NCBI RefSeq assembly: GCF_001306455.1
Contig: NZ_LGTQ01000005.1
Span: 806,001-870,000, forward strand
Length of the DNA stretch: 64,000 bases
DNA from: Jiulongibacter sediminis
Lineage (GTDB): Bacteria > Bacteroidota > Bacteroidia > Cytophagales > Spirosomataceae
Direction of reading: 5' to 3'
Position 1 is the first letter of the stretch; each line of letters begins with the position of its first letter. The position numbers were made by a program, and so were the translations under genes. Below, in pieces: positions 52,686 to 59,719 of this stretch. The notes below the pieces were generated by a model. It saw nothing but the letters and a program-made list of their open reading frames with translations. It had not been told where the DNA came from and did not search any database.

Positions 52686-54564
52686 GTAGTTTTAATAGTA
52701 AAGCCTCGTAGGCATTTAATTCAATAATTGATAAATCTGTCAGCTCCTCCCCTGTCATCAGATAAGTCGCTTTCTTCCTACCTTTTAAAACTTCTTCAAA
52801 TCTTTTGGTTGAGAAGCTTTTTGAGCTGTTAACCGTATTCGTAGCCACCATGATCGTTTCATCACCAGCAGTTCTGAAATACACATAGACACCATCATCA
52901 AAAGGCATAAACTGGATAAAATCACCTTCGCCAATGGCCTTTTCGGTAGTTCTGATGGAGATCAATTTTTTGACAAAATCAAAGGTCTCATTCTCAATTT
53001 CTGTTCTGCCCTCTTTCTGAAACTTATTGACTTCATCATCAGGCCATCCGCCGGGAAAATCCTTTCTAACTTCCGCATCCGTAGGATTTTTAAAGTTTTT
53101 GGTCAGAATTTCTGTGCCATAATAAATCTCAGGAATACCTCTCAAGGTCATCAGCCAGGTTAAACCCAACTTAAATTTACGATAATCTTCACCCACCACA
53201 GAGAAAAAACGATGCTCGTCATGATTATCAAGATAGGTTACTAATTTTTCTGGGTTTTGGTACAAATAATCCTGTACCAGTGTCTCATAAAGCCTGTTGG
53301 CTCCTTCATGCCAGCCGTATCCTTCGCTGAGTGCTTTCAGCATATTCGAATGCACCTGATAATCGACCGTTGATTCCAAATTACAGGCAAAATCAAGCTC
53401 CATATTGTTTTTGACAAAGGCCGCTACGTTAGGTACCGGATTCGCCAGAGACTCGCCGAAAAGAAACAAGTCAGGATACTCAGCTTTCAAAGCAGCGTTA
53501 CAGGCATTCATGAAGGCCATGTCGTTATACATGTACGTATCAATGCGGTAGGCATCAATTCCAAAATTCTGAACGGTCCAGAGGGCGTGTTGAATCAAAT
53601 AATTGGCCACCAAAGGGTTCCGTTGATTCAAATCAGGCAAAAAAGGCATAAACCAGCCATCAGTCATTCTAAGACGGTCATATTGGGATGCATTTGGATC
53701 AAGAGCCGGCTGTTCCTTGTAACTGGTATTGGTGTATTCGTCCCATTGATTCAGCCACGATTTCATAGGCAAATCTTTGACCGTATAATGGTTGATTCCA
53801 ACATGATTATAGACGGCATCCTGAATTACCTTAAATCCCTTTTCATGAGCCTTTTGAATAAATTCAGCATATTTCTTATTTCCGCCAAGACGACGATCAA
53901 TGGCATAATGATCGGTAAAACCATAGCCATGATAGGCTGAACGCATATTCCCACCTTCATTGGTTTGCGGCTGGTCATTCTCTATCACCGGGTTTAACCA
54001 AAGTGCGGTTACACCCAATTCTTTGAGATAGTCTAAATGGTTAATTATTCCTTGTAAATCGCCTCCATGACGTAGCCAGGGATTATTTCGGTCAGATTCC
54101 GGATCTGCCATATCGGCAAATTTATCGTTAGAAAGGTCACCGTTTGAAAAGCGATCAGGCAGGATCAAATAAATAACATCTTTTTGAGAAAGACTTTGAA
54201 TATCTACGTTTTGCTTTTGACGCAATTCATAAGTTCTGGCAATAGATTGTTCCCCATTTTGAAACTCAAACCTAAGTTTACCCGCTTTCGCCTTTGCTTT
54301 AATCTCAAGATCAATGAAGATGTAATTTGGATTTTCAACCCGGGTAATTCCGGTGAGCTTGACCCCATTGTACTTGTTCAACTTCACCTCAGCAGTCCCA
54401 ATACTTTCGCCATGCACCATGAGCTGTAGTTTAGGGTTTTGCATACCTACCCACCAGCTTGTAGGGTCTACTCTCTCAATATCAATAGATTGTGCGGTTG
54501 ACTTTATAGAAATAAGGAAGAAAAGCAGTAAAACCGCTTTTATTAATAAAGGTCTGGAAGTCAT
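52678..54564 (-). CDS. Exported GH13 neopullulanase / cyclomaltodextrinase-type enzyme
   Basis: About 628 residues from the ATG at 54564, which begins the signal peptide (MTSRPLLIKAVLLLFFLISI); an ATG 24 bases earlier is less likely. An N-terminal cyclomaltodextrinase-N-like beta domain (PTSWWVGMQNPKLQLMVHG) precedes the GH13 barrel with catalytic residues in DAYRIDTYMYND (nucleophile Asp), LFLFGESLAN (acid Glu) and YLDNHDEHRFF (transition-state Asp). A C-terminal beta domain follows. It cleaves maltodextrins or cyclodextrins, resembling SusA of starch systems. It heads the minus-strand operon with pgmB and mapA. Confidence 0.92.
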   Translation of the reverse strand: MTSRPLLIKAVLLLFFLISIKSTAQSIDIERVDPTSWWVGMQNPKLQLMVHGESIGTAEVKLNKYNGVKLTGITRVENPNYIFIDLEIKAKAKAGKLRFEFQNGEQSIARTYELRQKQNVDIQSLSQKDVIYLILPDRFSNGDLSNDKFADMADPESDRNNPWLRHGGDLQGIINHLDYLKELGVTALWLNPVIENDQPQTNEGGNMRSAYHGYGFTDHYAIDRRLGGNKKYAEFIQKAHEKGFKVIQDAVYNHVGINHYTVKDLPMKSWLNQWDEYTNTSYKEQPALDPNASQYDRLRMTDGWFMPFLPDLNQRNPLVANYLIQHALWTVQNFGIDAYRIDTYMYNDMAFMNACNAALKAEYPDLFLFGESLANPVPNVAAFVKNNMELDFACNLESTVDYQVHSNMLKALSEGYGWHEGANRLYETLVQDYLYQNPEKLVTYLDNHDEHRFFSVVGEDYRKFKLGLTWLMTLRGIPEIYYGTEILTKNFKNPTDAEVRKDFPGGWPDDEVNKFQKEGRTEIENETFDFVKKLISIRTTEKAIGEGDFIQFMPFDDGVYVYFRTAGDETIMVATNTVNSSKSFSTKRFEEVLKGRKKATYLMTGEELTDLSIIELNAYEALLLKLHD

Positions 54565-54625
54565 TAATTTAAAGTATTTTCTATGCAAAGAAAACGCTTA
54601 ATACCTCATTCTCATAATCAAAAGC

Positions 54626-54633
54626 TATCTTTG
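54626..54633 (+). promoter_or_regulatory. Probable -7 box of the plus-strand amylase gene
   Basis: TATCTTTG, 24 bases before the ATG at 54658, in the 93-base divergent spacer of the two GH13 genes. The -33 region is weak. Confidence 0.45.
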
Positions 54634-54657
54634 GCTTGCAAAATTTTGGCCTAAAAC

Positions 54658-56427
54658 ATGAGAAGAATCTGTTTGCTGATAGGTTTTATTTTTAATTCAA
54701 TTTTAAGTTTGAAAGCACAGAATATGTCTGAGAAAAAGAATGATAAGTTGGTAGTATATCAGGTTTTTACACGCGTTTTCAGTAACGAGAACCTGACCAA
54801 TAAAACCTACGGCAGTTTAGAAGAGAATGGAACCGGGAAATTCAATGATATCAACAAAAAGGCTCTTAAAAGTCTCAAAGGTTTAGGGGTAAGTCATGTT
54901 TGGTACACCGGGGTTATTGAGCACGCCACCATGACAGACTATTCTGAATTTGGAATAAAGCCGGATAATCCGCTTGTGGTTAAAGGAAAAGCTGGTTCCC
55001 CGTATGCGGTAAAAGATTACTATGATGTTGATCCCGATCTGGCCGTTGATGTTAAAAACCGGATGGCCGAATTTGAGGCTTTGGTAGCAAGATCACACCA
55101 GGAAGATCTCAAAGTGTTGATCGATTTCATCCCCAACCATGTGGCCCGAGAGTATCATTCAGATGTAAAACCAAAAGGAGTGACAGATTTTGGTGAAGAT
55201 GACGACCAAAGAAAGCCCTTTGATATCCACAATAACTTCTACTATCTGCCAGGACAAAGTTTTAAAGTACCGGCAGATGTGGTTTCTCCGGTCGAAGTCA
55301 AGCAACCATACCTTGAAAAGCCTGCCAAAGCAACGGGAAATGACGTTTTCTCGGCCGAGCCAGGCATCAATGATTGGTTTGAAACCATTAAACTAAATTT
55401 CGGTGTTGATTATCAAAACGGTCGTGCAAAACAATTTTACCCCATTCCGGACACCTGGAATAAAATGAGAGATATTCTGCTGTTTTGGGCTGCCAAAGGA
55501 GTGGATGGTTTCCGTTGTGATATGGCCGAAATGGTACCTGTGGAGTTCTGGGCATGGGTAACTGAGGAGGTCAAAAGGCAGTTTCCGGATATTATTTTTA
55601 TTGCTGAAATCTATAATCCAAACGCCTATCACGAATACATTTTCAAGGGTGGCTTTGATTACCTGTATGATAAAGTCGGTCTTTATGACGCGTTGAGAAG
55701 ATTGATAGAAGGCCATGGCAATGCCAATGATATCACGGGCGTATGGCAAAATGAGTCCGGTGAATTTGCCAATCATATGCTACGCTTTTTGGAAAACCAT
55801 GATGAGCAAAGGATCGCTTCAGACGAGTTTGCGGGTGAAGCAGAAAAGGCACTACCGGCAATGGCCTTATCAGCGTTTCTGCATGATGGGCCAATAATGA
55901 TTTACTATGGACAGGAGCTTGGCGTAAAACCTAAAGGAGCCGAAGGTTTTCAGGGTGACGATGGTCGTACTACCATATTTGACTATTGGGGAGTACCTGA
56001 AATGGCTGCCTGGAATAATGGTGGCAAATGGAATACTTCGAAATTAAGCCCTGAACAAAAGAATTTACGAAAAGCTTACCAGGAGATTATCAAATTTGCT
56101 CTCAAAAATGAGGCAGTAACAGAAGGAAAATTCTTTGACCTTCAATACGCCAATAATAATGGTCAAAGCCTTAATTATAATGATAGCAAGCTTTACTCCT
56201 TCTTGAGATACACTGAAAACCAAAAGTTACTCTTTGTTTTCAATTTTGATCAAAATGTATCTTATGAGTTTGAGCTGCACATTCCCGAATTAGCAGCAGG
56301 TATGATGGGCTTGAATAAAGACAAATTGACGCTAAAGGGTAAGAATTTCAAAGCCACAGGCAATGTTTCAGAGCCTTTTGATTTAAAAATTCACCCGAAT
56401 TCATATTTGATTTTTGAGTTGAAATAG
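54658..56427 (+). CDS. Exported alpha-amylase family protein, GH13
   Basis: 589 residues with a signal peptide (RRICLLIGFIFNSILSLKAQ). The barrel begins LVVYQVFTRVFSNEN; region I is FIPNHVAREY, region II GVDGFRCDMAEMVP (nucleophile Asp), region III IFIAEIYNPN (acid Glu), region IV FLENHDEQRIAS (Asp). A long insertion around 165-240 is rich in proline and lysine. It differs from the first GH13 in lacking the cyclomaltodextrinase N-domain. It likely degrades starch-type glucans in the periplasm; it is divergent from the operon headed by the other GH13 enzyme. Confidence 0.9.
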   Translation: MRRICLLIGFIFNSILSLKAQNMSEKKNDKLVVYQVFTRVFSNENLTNKTYGSLEENGTGKFNDINKKALKSLKGLGVSHVWYTGVIEHATMTDYSEFGIKPDNPLVVKGKAGSPYAVKDYYDVDPDLAVDVKNRMAEFEALVARSHQEDLKVLIDFIPNHVAREYHSDVKPKGVTDFGEDDDQRKPFDIHNNFYYLPGQSFKVPADVVSPVEVKQPYLEKPAKATGNDVFSAEPGINDWFETIKLNFGVDYQNGRAKQFYPIPDTWNKMRDILLFWAAKGVDGFRCDMAEMVPVEFWAWVTEEVKRQFPDIIFIAEIYNPNAYHEYIFKGGFDYLYDKVGLYDALRRLIEGHGNANDITGVWQNESGEFANHMLRFLENHDEQRIASDEFAGEAEKALPAMALSAFLHDGPIMIYYGQELGVKPKGAEGFQGDDGRTTIFDYWGVPEMAAWNNGGKWNTSKLSPEQKNLRKAYQEIIKFALKNEAVTEGKFFDLQYANNNGQSLNYNDSKLYSFLRYTENQKLLFVFNFDQNVSYEFELHIPELAAGMMGLNKDKLTLKGKNFKATGNVSEPFDLKIHPNSYLIFELK

Positions 56428-56438
56428 TTCAGCAGAAA

Positions 56439-56501
56439 CATTAAGACATGAAGGAATTAAGGTCAGTAAGGCCTTATCGACCTTAACTTCTTAATGTTTA
56501 A
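56439..56501. repeat. TTAAG palindromic repeat, copy upstream of the GxxExxY gene
   Basis: Begins CATTAAG and ends CTTAATGTTTAA; TTAAGGTC and GACCTTAA form an 8-bp inner stem around an AAGGCCTT palindrome. It lies between the amylase and GxxExxY genes and matches the tandem copies at 41488-41727. Confidence 0.8.
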
Positions 56502-56551
56502 ATAATTACGACTTTTCTTCTATCATTGTGCTGAAAAGAATTTACACAAAT

Positions 56552-56962
56552 ATGACGAAAAGAGAAGTCACGCAGCTTTCTTATGAAATTGTTGGCCTAG
56601 CTATTAAGGTGCATAAAGTATTGGGGCCGGGCTTACTTGAAAGTGTCTATGAAAAATGCCTGAAGCATGAACTCATTCAAAATGGCTATTTTGTTCAGAG
56701 TCAACTATCTGTTCCTGTTAATTATGAAGGTTTAGAAATTGAGGCTGATTTAAGGTTAGACCTTCTGGTTAATGATATTATTGTGGTGGAAGTAAAAGCT
56801 GTCGAAAACTTGAATCCTGTCTACGAAGCTCAGGTTCTGACCTACATGAAATTGCTTCAAAAGCCACAGGGATTATTAATCAATTTCTTCTCGGAAAACA
56901 TAACCAAGACTATGAAGCCTTTCGTCAATGAGATTTTCAAAGCATTGCCAGAAGAAGCATAG
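56552..56962 (+). CDS. GxxExxY protein (PD-(D/E)XK-like family)
   Basis: 136 residues from the ATG at 56552; an in-frame GTG 24 bases earlier is possible. The naming motif is in LGPGLLESVYEKCL, and the later part has the nuclease-like pattern LRLDLLVNDIIVVEVKAV (Asp, then E-x-K), followed by QVLTYMKLL. The family is assigned to the PD-(D/E)XK nuclease superfamily, with no established role. It sits inside a maltodextrin cluster without evident metabolic link and is bracketed by two palindromic repeats (ends at 56501 and starts at 56987). This arrangement suggests a link between the protein and the repeats. Confidence 0.85.
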   Translation: MTKREVTQLSYEIVGLAIKVHKVLGPGLLESVYEKCLKHELIQNGYFVQSQLSVPVNYEGLEIEADLRLDLLVNDIIVVEVKAVENLNPVYEAQVLTYMKLLQKPQGLLINFFSENITKTMKPFVNEIFKALPEEA

Positions 56963-56986
56963 AAGTAAATGAGACCTTCATAAAAA

Positions 56987-57055
56987 CATTAAAGCATGAA
57001 GGATTTAAGATTATTAAGTTCAAAACTTAATGCCCCTTAATTTCTTAATGTTTAA
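56987..57055. repeat. TTAAG palindromic repeat, copy downstream of the GxxExxY gene
   Basis: Begins CATTAAA and ends CTTAATGTTTAA, with inner ATTAAG and CTTAATG pairs. Same family and orientation layout as the copy 25 bases past the GxxExxY stop on the other side. Confidence 0.8.
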
Positions 57056-57168
57056 ACATTTATCAATTGAAAAGAACTGAAGATCAACAATGTCATTTCT
57101 GGTTTGTCTACTTATTCAATCTGAAATATTTAACTTGACCACAAATACTTTGATCTTAACCTTAACCA

Positions 57169-58509
57169 ATGAAGAAAAAACCAAACCTAAGCCTTGGGCA
57201 GATATGGAGCATGTCCATGGGCTTTCTGGGCATTCAAATGGGCTTTGCCCTACAGAACGGTAACGCCAGCCGTATTCTTCTCAATTTCGGAGCTAACGTG
57301 GAAGAACTATCCTGGTTTTGGATCGTAGCTCCTTTGACCGGACTCATTGTCCAACCAATTGTCGGGCATTTCTCTGATAATACCTGGACGAAACTTGGAA
57401 GAAGAAGGCCCTTCTTTTTGGCCGGAGCCCTAGTGGCTTCTATCGGCCTTCTACTCATGCCGAATGCCGACATTTTTATCAATTACCTCCCTGCCCTGTG
57501 GGTAGGTGCCGGTTTCCTGATGATCATGGATGCTTCTTTTAACGTTTCAATGGAACCCTTCAGGGCTTTAGTAGCTGACAAACTTAACTCTGAACAGCGT
57601 ACCCAGGGATATGCCATTCAAACGGTGATTATCGGTGTTGGAGCCGTCATTGGCTCCTGGTTGCCCTATGCCCTTTCCAATTGGTTCGGAATCAATGGAA
57701 ACTCAGCAGGAGGAGTAGCGTATAATGTTATTTGGTCGTTTGTGGTTGGAGCTATCGTCCTATTAATCACTATTTTATGGACAGTAGCAAAGACACCGGA
57801 ATATAGCCCGGAAGAAATGGCACAATTCCAAGAAGACGAGCCAGAGCAGGAAGAAAACAGTTCTTTTGCTAATATCATTTCTGATATCCGCTCAATGCCG
57901 AAAACAATGAAGCAACTGGGTCTTGTCCAGTTTTTCTCCTGGTTCGGTCTTTTTTCCATGTGGGTTTTTGCCACGCCGGCCATTGCTCAGCATACTTACG
58001 GCCTGCCTATTGATGATAGAAACTCCCCTTTATTTAATGAAGCGGCCGACTGGGTTTCCGTACTTTTTGGAGTATATAATTTAATATCAGCAATTTACGC
58101 CTTTGCCCTTCCTAAAATTGCATCGCAATTCGGCCGAAAGAAAACGCATGCTTTCTCACTGGTTGTTGGTGCCATAGGACTTATTTCTATCTATTTTATT
58201 AAAGATCCCAACTGGCTAATTCTGTCTATGATCGGCGTTGGAGTAGCCTGGGCAAGCATTTTAGCCATGCCATATGCAATATTAGGAGGAGCCATTCCAC
58301 CGAAAAAAATGGGGATTTACATGGGAATTTTCAATTTCTTTATCACCATTCCACAAATCATTAATGCTTTGATTGGAGGACCAATTGTTAAAGGGTTCTT
58401 TGATAATCAGGCCGTGTATAGTCTCATTTTAGGAGGGGTTTGTTTTCTATTAGCTGCCCTCTCTGTAAGCTTTGTTGAGGACAAAGATGAGGTAGTTGCT
58501 GCCGCCTAA
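57169..58509 (+). CDS. MFS / SLC45-type sugar transporter, probably for maltose
   Basis: 446 residues with about 12 membrane helices. The GPH/SLC45-like signature is seen in GHFSDNTWTKLGRRRPFFLAG and the second-half ASQFGRKKTHAF. A central cytoplasmic loop (about 205-245) is acidic. Homologues in marine Bacteroidota import maltose or sucrose by proton symport. Gene context (maltose phosphorylase, pgmB, two GH13) supports maltose. It is separated from the amylase gene by the GxxExxY gene and two repeats; a clear terminator follows. Confidence 0.9.
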   Translation: MKKKPNLSLGQIWSMSMGFLGIQMGFALQNGNASRILLNFGANVEELSWFWIVAPLTGLIVQPIVGHFSDNTWTKLGRRRPFFLAGALVASIGLLLMPNADIFINYLPALWVGAGFLMIMDASFNVSMEPFRALVADKLNSEQRTQGYAIQTVIIGVGAVIGSWLPYALSNWFGINGNSAGGVAYNVIWSFVVGAIVLLITILWTVAKTPEYSPEEMAQFQEDEPEQEENSSFANIISDIRSMPKTMKQLGLVQFFSWFGLFSMWVFATPAIAQHTYGLPIDDRNSPLFNEAADWVSVLFGVYNLISAIYAFALPKIASQFGRKKTHAFSLVVGAIGLISIYFIKDPNWLILSMIGVGVAWASILAMPYAILGGAIPPKKMGIYMGIFNFFITIPQIINALIGGPIVKGFFDNQAVYSLILGGVCFLLAALSVSFVEDKDEVVAAA

Positions 58510-58532
58510 TCGAAACAATCTTTTGAATTCAC

Positions 58533-58565
58533 CGGCTGTTCCCGAATGGGGACAGCTTTTTTTTT
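58533..58565 (+). terminator. Terminator after the MFS transporter gene
   Basis: GCTGTTCCC and GGGGACAGC form a 9-bp stem with one G-U pair and a GAAT loop, followed by nine T's. Confidence 0.9.
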
Positions 58566-58752
58566 ATCTAAACAGAACAGATTTGAAAATTTAGACAATA
58601 TCGGAATAATTAAATCTGATTGGCGAATATTGATCCTATTTTGCTTAAACTTTTCAGAATTTTTATTGTATTATTCCAATATTTCAAATTTGAACTATTT
58701 TACTTAAAATACTGTATATTAAATACTTAAATATTTTAACAGAGAAATCATT

Positions 58753-58795
58753 TGGCATTTTTATTGCACTGGCATACAATAAAGCAGTATCTTTG
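58753..58795 (+). promoter_or_regulatory. Overlapping sigma-54-type and TAnnTTTG promoters
   Basis: TGGCAT-5-TTGCA at 58753-58768 has GG and GC exactly 12 bases apart, a strong match to the sigma-54 pattern. TTG at 58764-58766 and TATCTTTG at 58788-58795, 21 bases apart, form a standard Bacteroidota promoter overlapping it. Both point toward the gene at 58913. Confidence 0.55.
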
Positions 58796-58912
58796 TATCG
58801 TTAATGACACATTAAAAAAGTGCAACACACAACAAAAGACATTGCAGTTTAAACTGCCGAACCGTATAGTAACGTATATGCGGGGGTAAGATTAACCATC
58901 GTTTAATTTAAT

Positions 58913-59494
58913 ATGAGAATAGGACGTATCAGCGTTTTTATGATCAGTATTAGTTCTTTAATTTTTTGTACAAATGTTAACGCAGCTTCTTTCGAGAAAT
59001 ACGCACCCAAGTTGCTATTTTTTGAGGGAACAGGTTTCGGCATTCACAAGCCGATCTGGGGCGAGAAAGATTTCACAAAATCTGAGGCCCTAAGAATTCA
59101 CCGTCAGCATTACTGGGATCGTTTCCATGGTGATTTATTCAAAAGTCAGGAGGTTGCTGAAGTTTTGATTGACCATCTCATCAATGCCGGTCCGGGTAGA
59201 AACGGAGCCAACATTAAGGCTTTCGAAGCTATCATAGGAGTAGAGCAAGACGGTGTACTAAGCGAAGACGACGTTAAACGGGCAAACAGCTTCTATTTTG
59301 CAGAGCAAATCGTGAATCCTTATGTGAAGTATCGCGTACTCTATTATAAGACCAGAAGCGGTGTTGCGGAAAATCCGGGATGGCTTACCAGAGCAAAATC
59401 ATTTTTAATGCATAATGCTTACGGAACCATCGTTTTAACGGACGTCAGCTTACCAGATTCGATAGAAAGAAAATTTCGACATGTAAGACTGTAG
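58913..59494 (+). CDS. Exported GH108-like peptidoglycan hydrolase
   Basis: 193 residues with a signal-type N-terminus (ISVFMISISSLIFCTNVNAA). The core KLLFFEGTGFGIHKPIW has the Glu expected at the catalytic site of GH108 muramidases (usually EGG, here EGT), followed by LRIHRQHYWDRFHGDLF and a C-terminal peptidoglycan-type domain (LIDHLINAGPGRNGANIKAF, GVEQDGVLSEDDVK) also found in phage and secretion-linked lysozymes. It probably cuts peptidoglycan, for example during envelope growth. It is a single gene with long leader and its own terminator, possibly under sigma-54 control. Confidence 0.75.
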   Translation: MRIGRISVFMISISSLIFCTNVNAASFEKYAPKLLFFEGTGFGIHKPIWGEKDFTKSEALRIHRQHYWDRFHGDLFKSQEVAEVLIDHLINAGPGRNGANIKAFEAIIGVEQDGVLSEDDVKRANSFYFAEQIVNPYVKYRVLYYKTRSGVAENPGWLTRAKSFLMHNAYGTIVLTDVSLPDSIERKFRHVRL

Positions 59495-59511
59495 AACAGT
59501 CAAAACCTTTT

Positions 59512-59547
59512 AAAAAGCCCGTCTCTCGTAGGAGTGATGGGCTTTTT
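59512..59547 (+). terminator. Terminator after the GH108-like gene
   Basis: AAAAAGCCC and GGGCTTTTT arms, extended by GTC/GAT pairing, with a 12-base loop; 18 bases past the stop. Confidence 0.85.
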
Positions 59548-59572
59548 GCGTTTTCGGGTGTAATTTTCTGAA

Positions 59573-59647
59573 CATTAAGGCATGAAGAAGCATTATGCTA
59601 ATGCTTCGAAATCTTAATTCTCTTGAAACCTTAATTTCATCATGTTA
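59573..59647. repeat. TTAAG palindromic repeat, divergent copy with a perfect central hairpin
   Basis: Begins CATTAAGGCATGAAG and ends ATGTTAA. Its centre is GAAGCATTA-TGC-TAATGCTTC (59587-59607), a 9-bp stem with a 3-base loop not seen in other copies. It lies between the GH108-like and pyrophosphatase genes. Confidence 0.65.
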
Positions 59648-59666
59648 ATATCAAACTGTGAAACGC

Positions 59667-59696
59667 AAAAAAGCCGCCCATTGCTGAGCGGCTTTT
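59667..59696 (-). terminator. Terminator after the pyrophosphatase gene
   Basis: AAAAGCCGC and GCGGCTTTT form a 9-bp stem with a 10-base loop; on the minus strand the hairpin ends in TTTTTTGC. It lies 24 bases past the stop at 59720. Confidence 0.88.
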
Positions 59697-59719
59697 CCGT
59701 ATCATAAAGACTTTGAGAA

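Larger units (their letters stand above)
58510..58912. other. 403-base noncoding region before the GH108-like gene
   Basis: It holds the transporter terminator (58533-58565), then about 180 bases of very AT-rich sequence without visible genes, then a promoter region at 58753-58795 and a 5' leader of about 110 bases to the ATG at 58913. The leader contains no clear hairpin or riboswitch that I recognise. Confidence 0.7.
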
